64,000 bases of DNA, from positions 448,397-512,396 of the forward strand of contig JALPQD010000076.1 in NCBI GenBank assembly GCA_023101885.1, in the 5' to 3' direction. The translations under genes and the position numbers were made by a program. The notes under the pieces were generated by a model. The model was not told the DNA's origin. It did not search any database and worked only from the letters and a program-made list of their open reading frames with translations. This DNA is from Typhlomys cinereus (Eukaryota > Chordata > Mammalia > Rodentia > Platacanthomyidae). Positions 1-10,745 of the stretch are shown one piece after another (position 1 is the first letter of the stretch; each line of letters starts with the position of its first letter).

Positions 1-884
1 ACAAAGGGCAGACCATGAGCCCCGCAGAATGGCTACATGTAACAAGCAACTTACCTACATCTATTGCTGACCATCAAAGACCGAGAGAAGACTCCATAGG
101 GAGTCTCAGCAGTTGGAAGCCATAGAAACAGAACAGTGGTATCAACAGGTATAATACAATAGCATACATACAATAGCAGTGGAATGATTCAAATACATAA
201 CTCTGAGAACTAAAAGGATCATGAAGGAGCTTGTTTCTGAACAATCTAATACATTTTCCTGCAAATGATGATGTAGAAATGGGAATACAGAGCTGGTCCC
301 ACGTTCTTGTGCAAAGTTTGTGAGAGTGTAGGAGGGTGAGGCTGCAGGGAGAAGCAAATCGATTGAATCAGTGAAGCCCTGGTTTGTGCAGTAAGCTATG
401 GAAGGCAGTTAGGGGTCACCCGTCACTTGCCTGCCCACAGCACCTGCACACTTCAGTGATCCTGGGGGTAATAAGTCTTCCCTCTGACAAGTTCCTGATT
501 AGTTCACTTCTGCGTATTGTCCCATTAGCACACTTTTTATTTTATTTTTGCTTGATTTTTGAATATTTTAATGTGATTATGTACCAGGATAAGACAGACA
601 TTAATCTCTATTTATTGTTTTAATATGAAAGTTTAATGAAAATGATACAGATCATAGCACCTAGGCTTTTAATTCTAATGCTAAAAAATTTCACACAGAG
701 TTAGGAAAAGATGAAAACAGAGATATACATGAAATTCAAATGAGTTTGATAGTAACCTCGTTTGAATTGAGTTTTCTATTGTAAAACCATGTCAAATGAA
801 TGTTAACTGAGTGAATTCCTTTTTTTTTAATTCTTTTAACATTTTTTATTATTATTTCCTTTTTAAAGTTTGAGCATTCATAGC
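1..884. other. No gene recognised; unique or very old sequence
   Basis: Only short open frames occur here and none resembles a protein I know. The part after about 540 is strongly AT-rich. I see no repeat I can name with confidence and no promoter signal. Confidence 0.5.
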
Positions 885-1105
885 TAGGAATGCAACTCAG
901 CTGAAGAGCTTCATGGATGAAGCCCTGGCTCTGCCCCTCAGTATGGTGTAACCCGTCATAATGGTGTATGCCTATAATCGCAGCACTCACCAAGTGGAGG
1001 CAAGAGGATCAGAGTTCAAGTCCATTCTCAATCACAAAGCAAGTTTGAGACTTGCCTGGGCTACAATTTACTCTGCCTCAAAAAGAAAACTACATTTTGA
1101 GCAAA
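885..1105 (+). mobile_element. B4-like SINE (ID head fused to B1-like body)
   Basis: The left part (885-955) resembles a worn ID/tRNA-like head, and the right part matches a B1: a 'cctataatcgcagcactc' segment, then 'gaggcaagaggatcagagttcaag', then 'gcctgggctaca' and an A-rich end. An ID head followed by a B1 body is the B4 arrangement of mouse-like rodents. The copy is diverged and I see no target-site duplication, so the ends are approximate. Confidence 0.6.
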
Positions 1106-1405
1106 CCAAACTTTTGAAAAATATAATGCCTGTCATAATAAAATTTGTCATCCAATTATAAGAAACTTAACTCTCCAGACATTTCAGAACAGCAACTAAG
1201 CTGTTCTAATAACAGCAAAAGAGCTGTTATTAGTGTGCAATCATTATATTTCCATTAAAATATCTCCTTGGTGTCTTGATTCAAAAATAGTTTAAAATAA
1301 AGTTTAATAAAATGTAATTTTCATAGAGTAAAACCCAAAGATTCTATGAACATATGCTCATGAACTTTGATGATATGCATGAGAGTGTATTGATATTTAG
1401 ATTGT

Positions 1406-1680
1406 AGAATATTGCCATCTCTCCAAAACCACTGGGGCACTTTCCATCTATCCATTTATGGGTATTTCCCTCCCCAAATTATTGTTCCTGGCAACCACTG
1501 ATAATTTGCTTTCTCTGGAACTTTACATAAAGAAAATAATGCATTGTCTTTCTTTTAAGTGTGATCATTGTCCTTCATTTAGTATGATCATTTTAATTTC
1601 ATTACATTATTCAAGAAGCATCCTCATTTATTAATATTGACTCACTTCATTCCTCAGTGTGTGTGCATGTGTTTCTCTAT
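1406..1680 (-). mobile_element. Ancient L1 3'-end fragment
   Basis: Read on the minus strand this resembles the 3' end of old mammalian L1 (L1M class). On the plus strand there is 'ctggcaaccactgataat', then 'tttctctggaactttacat', then an AT-rich stretch ending in a 'catcctcattta' segment, in the order seen in reversed L1M 3' ends. There is no coding capacity. The assignment is from memory of the family and is moderately sure. Confidence 0.5.
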
Positions 1681-1835
1681 GTATTAGTACAGGATATAAA
1701 TTTATTATATATATCTTATTTATAGAGGATGGATATCACATGGAACTGTTATAGAATCAAGTGTAGATATATTTGCCAGTGGAAGAAACAGCATTCCAAC
1801 CGATGGGGTATAAGTGTCAGTTGGTGAATACCCTC

Positions 1836-2274
1836 TGTCATAGTTAGATACAGGCGTCATGATGACAATTGAGAGTTTGAACTTTGAGCATATTTGTAAA
1901 GAATTATTGGTTGAATTATGCCCCGAGCAAGCCTGCAGGAGATTGTCTAATTGACAGGGAAGACCCAGCCCATGATGGGTGGAACTAGTTAGTCCCTGGG
2001 AAGGTAAATAAGATGGAGAGAGCTGGTTGAAGCAGTTGGCATCCTTCTGTATACTTGGCCAGACATGTTGGTCTGGCCAGTAAGGGTTGTCCCTCTTTTC
2101 AGCTATTATGTAAATATGGTGTGACCATTTCTCTTGGCCCTTGGCGATGGAATGAGCTCTTCAGGCAAGTTGGCAAGGATTTGTAACCAAGAATAGTAAG
2201 CCAGATTAAAACCCCTTGTTTCCTTAAGCTTTGGGTGGTACATTTATCAGCAACTATACAAATTAACGGCAACA
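1836..2274 (+). mobile_element. Solo ERVL-type LTR, copy A
   Basis: This is one of five related copies of a 410-440 bp element in the window (others at 26192-26622, 37979-38395, 56871-57283 and 60893-61313). It starts TGTCATAGTTAGAT and ends GGCAACA, fitting the TG...CA ends of an LTR. Shared blocks include 'ggagattgtctaattgaca', 'ttggcatccttctgtatac' and, near the 3' end, 'tatcagcaac'. The flanks ccctc and ccctt are compatible with a decayed 5-bp duplication. The class comes from the primer-binding site next to the 37.98 kb copy. It is non-coding, and in this copy the polyadenylation signal is worn. Confidence 0.65.
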
Positions 2275-2657
2275 CCCTTTCTCTAGCCTTTAATACTTCA
2301 TATTCCAGCACCTTAGCAGATATCTATCTTATGTTTCTGCTTTGCTTTTCCTAATTACAGATGATATTTTTGAGAATTTTTTCTTAATCTGTCTTTAAAA
2401 TAGCTACTCAAATTCTAAATTCTGATAGCTTGCTAGCATAAGAAAGTACTACTCATTTTTTTGTATTTTGAAATGGCTATTGAGAGTTCACTAAACTTAC
2501 TTATTTTAGTAGGCATTCATTGATTTCACAGGACTCACCACAAAGATGATTATATTAATAAAAGCAGTTTTACTTAGTCCTTTCTTACACACATGGACCT
2601 GAAATTTGTTTTCTAACTTTATTTTAATAACTAGACAATCTTTTGAATTATGGGTGT
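2275..2657. other. No feature recognised
   Basis: AT-rich sequence between an LTR and a SINE. No open frame or repeat could be identified. Confidence 0.4.
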
Positions 2658-2710
2658 GAGTATATGCAGTCTTTTTTTTTTTATTATTATTTATTCAACT
2701 GTGTGCATAT

Positions 2711-2761
<51 letters not shown>

Positions 2762-2976
2762 ACCGCGGACGAATTCGCGAACCACCATGGACGCCTCCAC
2801 CTCCTTCTGCCCCGGGATTCACAGGCTCCGCCCTACCAAGACCAGAAGCGCAGGCCGCCCCCGCTTCCGCCTGGCGTCTATACGTGGGATCTGGGATCCG
2901 AACTTGGGACCTTCCGCCTGCAAGGCGGAGGCTTAACCCCTGAGCCACCTCTCCAGCCCCGAGTATATGCAGTCTT
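2658..2976 (-). mobile_element. Young tRNA-derived SINE with 16-bp target-site duplication
   Basis: The perfect duplication gagtatatgcagtctt lies at 2658-2673 and 2961-2976. On the minus strand the element begins ggggctggagaggtggctca (B2-like head with a polymerase III A box), has a B box near 'gttcggatccc', then a GC-rich unique body of about 110 bp, a (CA)n tract and an A/T-rich tail. It keeps many CpG sites, including 'cgcgaattcgtccgcgg', which suggests a recent insertion. The same family occurs at 6154-6435, 9757-10120, 35857-36193 and 51849-52420 (two nested copies). The head and overall plan resemble rodent B2, but the body is not the mouse or rat B2 that I know. Open frames inside it are spurious. 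Confidence 0.85.
2713..2758 (+). repeat. (GT)23 microsatellite
   Basis: An uninterrupted GT run. It is the CA tract that belongs to the minus-strand SINE around it, so it marks the tail side of that element. Confidence 0.95.
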
Positions 2977-3154
2977 ATCAAGAACATGATGGGGTAGAGC
3001 TATATAACACTGCACATGAAACCAACTGAAAGATTTTCATAGTTGCTCTTTTTCAGGAAAATGATACCTGCTACTCCAGTTTGTCAGTCGATATTATCAT
3101 GGTTTCCATCATTTATTGAGATGATTTTTTCATGATCATCTCAGTGTTGGTCAG

Positions 3155-3498
3155 TGTTATGGTCTGAAGTTGATCCCCCAGTGCTAATTCTCCTGATGTT
3201 GGTGTGATTTTGAGAGACTGTGGAACCTCCTGGTGGTGCCTATATGGCCCAAATAGATCACTAGGGGAGGGACTTTGAATGTCATGGTTCAGCTCCTGGC
3301 TCTGATCCTATTCTCTGCTTCCTAATCCACATGATGTGAAGAGCTACTATTTCTCCTGTCACGAGGAGCTTCTCAATGCTTCCTCCCCATGAGCAACTGA
3401 GACCCTTTAAATCTCTGAGCCAATGTAATCTATTCTCCCATAAGTTGCATCTGTAAGATGCTTTATCATATTGACACCAAAGTAGTATAGTCAATTGT
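3155..3498 (+). mobile_element. ERVL-MaLR-like LTR (tentative)
   Basis: It starts tgttatggtctgaagttgat and continues with 'gagagactgtggaacctcc' and a 'gggagggactttgaatgtc' block, then 'ctgcttcctaatccac', the order seen in mammalian MaLR LTRs. The polyadenylation region near 'ctgagccaatgtaatc' is worn. No internal retroviral sequence follows. The superfamily is from memory and the 3' end is approximate. Confidence 0.5.
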
Positions 3499-3559
3499 CA
3501 AATTAATTTGACAGATTCCTGGAAGCCAATACTTGATTGTGAGGGTGTCTTCTACTCAC

Positions 3560-4740
3560 TTGTCTTGTATTATATTTTCAAATCATTGCCAAATTTAAGT
3601 GACTATGCTTTAGTGTGTGCACACTTATAAAGAGATTGATTTTCCTTTATGTGTGATGTCTGTCTGCTTTTGATACAGGAAAACATAAAATAAAGTGTGT
3701 TACATTTCTTCTAATTTTCTGGAAAAGTCACATTTATAAAATTGATATAATTTGTTTTCCAATATTTGGTAGAAATTTTTATAAATCTACTATAGCTTCA
3801 TTTTGTTTTAATGTATTTACTTGGTATAGTTTATACACTTTGCTGACATAGTTTAGTTTTTGTTCTTCATTTAACCCTAACATTTGGCTATTATTAAAAA
3901 ATTGTTTAATTTAAGTTATTGCATTTGCAAGTATGAAGTTATTCATAGTACTTCCACACTATTTTTTGTTATCTGTAGGATCTTTAACAATGATTTTAGT
4001 TTATTCTTAATAATTTTATTCTCTAAGTTTGATCATGTAATTATCAAATATTTTTTAACTTGAACAAAAACAAACATGTTACTGATGCTGCCATGCTGTT
4101 CTTTGTGATTTGATTTTATTGCTTTTTACTGACAGCTTTAACTTGTCTTTACTTAATTTCTTAAAGTACAATATTAGATTATATATTTGATAATTTTACT
4201 CATTTTGAAATGGGAACTATTCAGATAATACAAGAATCTCCCTCAAAACATGGTTAGTTTTATCATGCAACTCACATATAACATATAATGCAGATATGCT
4301 AAATTTTCATTACATTAAATAGAAGCATTTTCTTCTTATTTCTGCCTAACAGTTATTTGTTGTGAATTTTCTTCCACATAAGTGAATATTTTATAGAGAT
4401 TTTTCTCTTATTTGCTTCAATTTTAATTCAGTTGTGATCTAATAACATAATTTTTGTACCTCAAATCATGTTGTATCCATCAAATATAATGTTATGGCTC
4501 AATATATGACCTATTTGGTGAGTGTTCCCGGTGAATTTCAAAAGAATTAGTCACTAAGTTGCTAGAAGCATCTTTCCAAAAAGCAATCAATCATGTAGAT
4601 TGATAGCATTATGCAAGAGTATTCTTACTGTTCTGTATAATGGTTTCACGGAAAAGGAAAAACTAGGTGGTAATTGTTTTGGATTTGATGTGTTGAAGGG
4701 TATTTTATGCAATGTAACCATTTGATTTTTATTTGATCTA
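3560..4740 (-). mobile_element. Ancient L1 ORF2 fragment
   Basis: On the plus strand 'aatatttggtagaaattttt' near 3761 is the reverse of the L1 reverse-transcriptase segment before the PGPDG motif. About 740 bp further, 'ggctcaatatatgacctat' (about 4496) is the reverse of the end of the endonuclease region. The same two landmarks in the full-length L1 here (near 42230 and 43130) are in the same order and at a similar distance. Frames are fully broken, so this is an old copy. Confidence 0.6.
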
Positions 4741-4779
4741 TTTAAACCACTGATATGAAATGGAATTATCGATTTATTT

Positions 4780-4862
4780 TCAGCTCTACAGATTGAACAC
4801 AGGTCCTTATGAGACTCTCTACTACTAAACTATTATACAGCCTAAGCTCTTGGGCATTTTTT
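4780..4862 (-). mobile_element. ID-like SINE fragment
   Basis: The plus strand reads as the reverse of a worn ID: 'cagctctacagattgaacac', then 'gagactctctactactaaac', then a 'tatacagcctaagc' end. It is strongly diverged and I see no duplication. Confidence 0.4.
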
Positions 4863-5240
4863 TATTGATACACTCTTTTCTTTGACAATTTAATGCATGT
4901 ATATAGTGCATTCCAATTACTCATATCTTCCACCCTCTCTTATCTACATTCAGTGGCAATAGATGGTTGATAAGTGGAAGGGCCCCATGTCCCTCCTGAG
5001 TCCATAGTTATCTGCTCACTCAGCAGTGCTGCACAGACTACTGTGGGTTCCTGATAGTCATGCCCATGTTGTGTTTAGAAGCTGGAATTTTTATAGGCCT
5101 TTTCCCACTCTTCTGGCTCTTACATTTTTTTTCCTAATTTTGTCTCTAGCCCCACTCCATAGAACTCTAGTTATATATCCATTGGATGCTGAGCCACAGT
5201 TGCTCGTGCACTTTTTATTGCCTGCAATCAAAGTATCAAA
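4863..5240 (-). mobile_element. Old rodent L1 3'-UTR-like fragment
   Basis: The series 'gactactgtgggttcctgat', 'cccatgttgtgtttagaagc' and 'ctcttctggctcttacat' resembles the reversed 3' region of older rodent L1 (Lx-type) copies. It lacks the final poly(A). The assignment is from memory. Confidence 0.4.
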
Positions 5241-6130
5241 TAACTATTAATTAATAATCCATTTTAGTGTGTTGTTATTTATAATGATACTGATTTTTCT
5301 TTCAAGATCTTCTGTTTCTCAACTCTTTCCTTTTTCCTTTCATTATGTTCACATTTCTCTTTACTTTCACTTCCTTTGAGATCAGTTTCCTAATTCAAAG
5401 TTCCAAGGCATAGTCATGAAAGTAATGTTAATATTCTCACATGAGATTTCCTTTCTTTGTCGTTTTGGGACACTATAATGATTAGCTTCTCTCCTGCTTA
5501 TTATTCACATATTCTTGGGTAGTTTTTTTTTTAATCAGATTCAAGTTTTATGCTTTCTGGATTTTGCTGTATTCTTTCGAATAGTGTTTTTTCTAGAATG
5601 CAAAAAAAAATCACTTAGAATCCAATTCATTTATGTCTTTCTTTTAAGCTTTCCATGTCAAGATAAGAGCAGATTTTTATTTTACAACTAAGTTAGCCAC
5701 CCACACTGATAAGGCATCAAGCTCCAGGAACATCAGCTCGCTATCCTATATACCTTCTATCTCCAGTAGAAACACAAATGTCCTTTATGTTTAAGGATGC
5801 TTGGAATCTTCCCACCTTTCTCTGAAACAGTTCTTCCTTCTGTGGGGGGGTTCCTCTTTTGCAGACACCAACCAAGCATTGCTCAGGCAGAGCCACCACC
5901 TTCCTCACTGCAGTCTTCTGCATTGCCAAGTATGCCTCCATTTTCCTTATGCCGTTCTATCCTGAGGGCTGAGGAGTCCCTGGATTCTCTTTCAGTGTCC
6001 TTCAACTCAGAAACAATACTGCACTCCCTTTGGATTCTCCCTTCACTTCTAAGATCTAGAACTGTCTCTAGATCCCAAGTAGTACAGCCATAGGTTTTTC
6101 TTTACCTGTCTCTTTTTTCCCAATTTTTAC
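5241..6130. other. No gene recognised
   Basis: 5241-5720 is pyrimidine-rich on the plus strand and may be the remains of an L1. 5720-6110 looks unique, with a good polypyrimidine tract and AG near 5863 (ttcctcttttgcag) followed by an open frame to 6093. I found no matching donor site or known protein, so I do not call an exon. Confidence 0.4.
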
Positions 6131-6153
6131 TTTTTCCTTTTGTACATCTAGAT

Positions 6154-6435
6154 GTCAGTGTATGTATGTGTGGTTATATGTAGGTATGTGTGTGCATGTG
6201 TGTGTGTGAGTGTGTGTAGAAGAGGGCATTGTGTGTGCTTGTGGAGACTCAAGGATGATATCAAGATCATCATGGATTGCTGTACCACCTTATTACTTTG
6301 CTTTGGAGATTTCCAGACTCTGCCCTCCAGGGCCAGAAATACAGGTCACTGTCTTTTCCAGAAATTTTTATGAGATATGGAATCCAAACTCAAAACTTTT
6401 TTCTTGCTACACAAAGACTCCCCTGTCCCCACACA
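6154..6435 (-). mobile_element. tRNA-derived SINE, old subfamily copy
   Basis: Reversed copy of the same family as 9757-10120: an interrupted TG tract (6160-6220), then the reverse of the body including 'gatcatcatggattgctg', 'tttgctttggagatttcca' and 'atggaatccaaactcaaaac'. It is much more diverged than the copies at 2.7, 35.9 and 51.9 kb and has lost CpG sites. Confidence 0.6.
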
Positions 6436-7879
6436 CAATTTTTTACTTAAGTGTGTATGGGTGGGGAAGTTTTTAAGTGAAGCTTACTCAAATCCATTTT
6501 AGAGTAATAAAAGTATGATTCTAAAACCACAAAAATTCTATAGTTTGGTCTCTTTATAATTCAGAGCTGTCTCCATTCACCAGTGAATTATTAAAATTTC
6601 ATTTATGCTTTGCTGATGGTCACAATACACCTACTTCCTTTAATGATATTAATTTGGCACCATATGACTTTGGAACCAAGAACGAGGTTAAAGTTAAAAG
6701 AATGTACTGTTAAGTTTCCATCACCCTACTTTTACAACCACTTATGTATTCTGCATACAAATTTAAAAGAAGGCTATCATTACCAAAGAAAAACCCTAAG
6801 TAGTAGAAGAAAGAAAGGACAAGAACATTACAAAAACTAATAAGGCCAGAGTGTGGCAGAATTGTAGGAGATAAAATATAGCATATACACTTTATGTTCA
6901 AAGTGCTTTGCCACATCCTGCATCTTTTAAATCTAGGAGGTGACCGGACCACCCTCTAGTGGGATAAAGAAGCATGTCAGCCAGCCAAATCCAATGTGCT
7001 TCATTTTCAGACCAAGGGAATAAAATAATGTATGGATACTTTTCTTCTTCATTTTCTTTGCAGAGATTTTGCTACAAATTTAAAAAGATTCACACAATGT
7101 ATAACCTCCCAAAGTTATTTTTTTCAAAATGTTTTATTTCATTTGTATATAATCTTGTTCAAATAGGACACAGATTCATAATCCTATTTACAAATATTGA
7201 AGCCATAGTGTGCATGTATTTACATGGGTTAGCAATATTGATCAACAATTCATGTGACTAGAACTCACAAGGCAAGTAAAATATCCTTTTTTTTAAAACT
7301 CCACGATGATAATGGTTGAACTGTCTACAGTTCAAGTTCTCAAACTGTTGGAGTATCTTTAATCTCTACTCTGTTGTGTTGTTTGTGTTTCCATACAGAA
7401 AAGTTTTTATAAACTTCTTTAATATGCTTTATTACTAGTAACTACTGAAGATTATTGCAAGGAATATTTGTTTAATTCTTAATGTTCATTTAAGCTTTAA
7501 ATTTGAAAATAATAAAATCAAATAATGTAGATAAACACCCTGAAGATAAAATGTCCAGAAACTTTTGGAAAGTGTTTCATGTCAGCATCTTCTTAATTGT
7601 ACCTTGCTTCCAGTAAGTATTACGAATGTTTTACTTTGGAGAGAGGGTCTTAGAAAAATTCCTAAATGCCTGTTTGGGTTTTCTGGTGTGAATTTATTTC
7701 AAGGCTCCATCAACTTTCTTTGTTTTGCTAAGAAACCTTTTGGTCCCAATTGTTCCTTGTGGGTTTCAGTTTCAGTGGCTGAGATGGCTGGAAGTCCAGC
7801 CCAATCACCTAACTTCTAAATTTATCTCATCACCTCAAGAATATATTTTTACACCTATTACCTAACAGGTAATTAAGGG
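6436..7879. other. No gene recognised
   Basis: Unique-looking AT-rich sequence. The small open frames at 6610-6840, 6974-7261 and 7565-7819 show no recognisable protein and no splice context. Confidence 0.4.
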
Positions 7880-8012
7880 GAAGAGCGGTGTGGTTTAGTG
7901 GTTAGACTCTTGGCTACAGGATTAAAGAAGTTGGTTTCTTTACTCCCACTGCTTGAGCTGACTCTGTCTTTGGGTTACCCCTGAAACTCATATAAATGAA
8001 GCATTTTCAAAA
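7880..8012 (+). mobile_element. MIR (ancient mammalian SINE)
   Basis: 'gtgtggtttagtggttagactc' fits the MIR head (tRNA-derived A box), followed by a worn B-box region and a core-like stretch ending 'gggttacccctgaaactcat'. The divergence is as expected for this pre-rodent family. Confidence 0.55.
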
Positions 8013-8504
8013 GGAAAACCAGCATTTTGCCAGAGGTGATGAAGTTACTTTTCCAGAATAAAGCCCTTGTGCAATTACTTTGGATACTTTATTTTGAGAT
8101 TTTATAATCAATGGTAGATTTTTGACATCAGCCATTAAGAGACTGTTCTCTGGAGAGAGCAAAAGGCACATTCTTTGATTGACCTTGGTTTAGAATTTCA
8201 TGCCAATCAATCTGGAAGATCTGCTTGACTTTTAGAAAACAATCCAGTTTCTAAAGAAGATTGGAAGTATGCATAGCTTCAGTGATTAGGAATACAGCAG
8301 CCTTTTTATGTCCAGAAAATAATATAGGGCCACACCACTCTCACTTCAGGCTCTTACAATCTTACCACTCCTTCTTCTGAAGCCTTGTATCAACTTTATT
8401 TTTCTTCTGACTAAATCCATAATGATCTCTAGATGGTAATTAATAGACTAACATGATGCTGTTCAATCTAAAAAAAGTAGTTTTGGAAAGAAAGGACAAA
8501 ATAC

Positions 8505-8561
<57 letters not shown>

Positions 8562-8905
8562 CCCCTACCTATTGTACATCCCAAAATAAAAAGTAAAAAA
8601 TAAGTAAAAATAGAGAATATATTTCCATCTTCACTAAACTAAAGATAAAAGTCAAATTTGTCCTCTAAACTTCTGAAAACATTGTTTATTAGGCTGTTTG
8701 AACCAGGTTCAGAGAGAATTACAAGAACTATCAGATAACTGCTTTTGAAAATAGTAAACCAAGTAAGTACAAAAAAAGGTTTGCTAAATGCTATTTGTGT
8801 TCTCTAAACAGCAATTTATATTACAGAATTTTCACTCATGAAAGCTAAAGACAAATTAAAGTGCCTAAATGGAATGAAAGACAATGAGATGACATAAAGG
8901 AAAAC
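8013..8905. other. No gene recognised; contains an AT microsatellite
   Basis: Unique-looking sequence before and after an (AT)n tract at 8504-8561. No coding signal. Confidence 0.4.
8504..8561. repeat. (AT)n microsatellite, self-complementary
   Basis: About 58 bp of AT repeat with two single-base interruptions (at an 'ATACAT' and an 'ATGTAT'), giving a near-perfect palindrome. Such tracts can form cruciforms and are usually variable in length. Confidence 0.9.
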
Positions 8906-9312
8906 TGGTATCTGTTATTCTTTTTGATGCTGTGAGACAACACTCAAATTAAAGCAACTAAAAAGGGGGAAGGAAAGAGTTTTACTTGGCTCACAGGTCC
9001 AGAGGGAAGATATACTCCATCATGACAGAAAAGGCATGGCTGGCTGGCAGAAGCCAGAGCTGCTCACCTCACTGAAGGTATCATGGAGCCTGAGAGAGCA
9101 CAGCACACTGCCAGGGCAGACTACTAGCACTGGCATGGTATGCTATGCAATCTCAAGGCCTGCCCCTGTGATATGCTTTCCTCCAGCAAGGTTCTTCTTC
9201 CCAAAGGTGACCTTTCCATGTGACCATCCCAACCATGTGACCTTTCCAACCTCAACATTAACTAAGGATTCAAGCATGTGAATGGGAAACAGCTTACAGT
9301 CAAACCATGACA
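8906..9312 (-). mobile_element. ERVL-MaLR-like LTR (tentative)
   Basis: Read on the minus strand it starts tgtcatggtttgactgtaag and carries 'gccttgagattgcatagc', 'gccatgccttttctgtcatg' and, near the 3' end, 'gtgagccaagtaaaactct', the layout of many rodent MaLR-type LTRs. It ends near 'aacagatacca'. No target duplication is evident. Confidence 0.5.
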
Positions 9313-9339
9313 AGTGGCAGATCAAGACAGCAGAATCAC

Positions 9340-10032
9340 AAAAGGAAACCACAAAATATCAGAACATAATTCATGAGCTGCGTTAATTCCAGAGGACGCA
9401 ATCAGAACATAAAGAATTCTTACAATTCAATCAGAAGCAGATAAAACATATCTCAACTTAAAAGTAAACAAAGGATTTGAATAGACCTTCTCCAAGGATG
9501 ACATGTGAGCAGTAACATACATATGAAAGATGCTCACTATTATTAGTTGTCATGGAAATTCAATCAAAACTACAGGAAGATCCCACTAATACGCTGAAAT
9601 ACAAAACAGTGTTGGTGAGAATGTGAAAAAACTGGAGCCTTCATGCACTGGCTATTAGAGGTTTACTTGGTGTGACCAGCTTAATTATGGCATTACCATA
9701 GACTGGCAAGATTACTTTTTGGCAAATGCACAGAACACATAATCGCATCCATACATAAAAACTTGCACATGATAGGTTGAAGAGGTGGCTCAGGGATTAA
9801 GAATCTGCCTTAAAAGCAGAAGGTCCTGAGTTTGGATCCCAGATCCCATGTAAAAACACCAGGCAGAAATGGCAAGAGCCTGCGCTTCCAGCCCTGGTGG
9901 GAAGAGCCTGGGAAATCCCAGAGCAAAGCAAAAAGGAAGTAGAAGCAATCCATGATGATTCCTGAAGTCACCCTTGGCCCTCCACAGTGACACACACACA
10001 CACACACAAATACACACACACATGCACACACG

Positions 10033-10079
<47 letters not shown>

Positions 10080-10260
10080 TAAATAAATAAATAAATAAAG
10101 TTTAAAAAAACTTGCACATGGTTATTCATAGCAGCACTATTCATGAGAGTCAAAATTCAGATGCAATCTAAGACCATGAAATGATGAATACATACAAAAG
10201 CTGGGGTATTCATGGAATATCTTACTGGTCATCCTGAAAAACCCTGGAATAGGAGGAGAG
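9340..10260 (+). mobile_element. Ancient L1 ORF2 3' fragment, split by a SINE
   Basis: The stretch 9470-9680 and the stretch 10120-10210 are the two halves of an old L1 ORF2 C-terminal region: 'ttggtgagaatgtgaaaaaa', then 'ttattcatagcagcactatt', then 'gaatacatacaaaagctggg'. A tRNA-SINE at 9757-10120 interrupts it. Frames are destroyed. Confidence 0.65.
9757..10120 (+). mobile_element. tRNA-derived SINE with 15-bp duplication, older subfamily
   Basis: The perfect duplication aaaaacttgcacatg lies at 9757-9771 and 10106-10120. Between them are a tRNA-like head ('gaagaggtggctcagggatt', B box 'gagtttggatccc'), a body with 'ggaaatcccagagcaaagc' and 'atccatgatgattcctgaag', a CA tract at 9990-10074 and an (AAAT)n tail. 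The body differs from the young copies and matches the outer copy at 51849-52420. It sits inside an old L1. The open frames made by the CA tract are spurious. Confidence 0.85.
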
Positions 10261-10534
10261 CAGATGGCTAGGCAGAGCATGGAGGATATTTAGGGCAATG
10301 TATGATATAGCAATAATGGATACATCATATTATATGTTTGTCTGGACCAATGCAAGTTACAACACAAAGGGAAAACTAATGTGTACTGGAAGTAGGAGTG
10401 GAAATAATAAAGTGCCAGCACTTATTTCATTACTTCACTGACTGGCTGTTTGTAGGCTAGAATGCTTGAAATCCAAATCCTCTCCAATTTCACTGCAGAT
10501 TTCCAGTAAATTATTCTGTTCACTGTTATAGTGT

Positions 10535-10745
10535 TTTAGGAACCTGCAAGCAGTCCTGGTGAACTGAGTTCGATCCTGGAGCCCACATAGCAGAAGGAGA
10601 GAACTGACTTCTGAATGTTGTCGTTCGACCTCTACACATGTACTGTGGCATGTGTTCCTCCTCAACATCATCATTCTTCCTCTTCTTCCCCTCTTTCTCT
10701 TCTTCATTTCTTTCTCATAAATAAAAAAATATTTAGAGGAAAAAA
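10535..10745 (+). mobile_element. B2/B3-like SINE, 5'-truncated
   Basis: 'gagttcgatcctggagccca' fits the B box of a B2/B3-type head, followed by 'ggagagaactgacttctgaa' and 'cgacctctacacatgtactg', then a TC-rich stretch and 'ataaataaaaaaatat' tail. The A-box end is poorly preserved. Confidence 0.55.

Noticed and set aside
2643..2989. Overlapping frames of 90-98 codons with CVCVCV or THTHTH runs
   Set aside because: They are made by the GT tract and the SINE body. The same applies near 9790-10079, 35904-36213 and 52026-52405.
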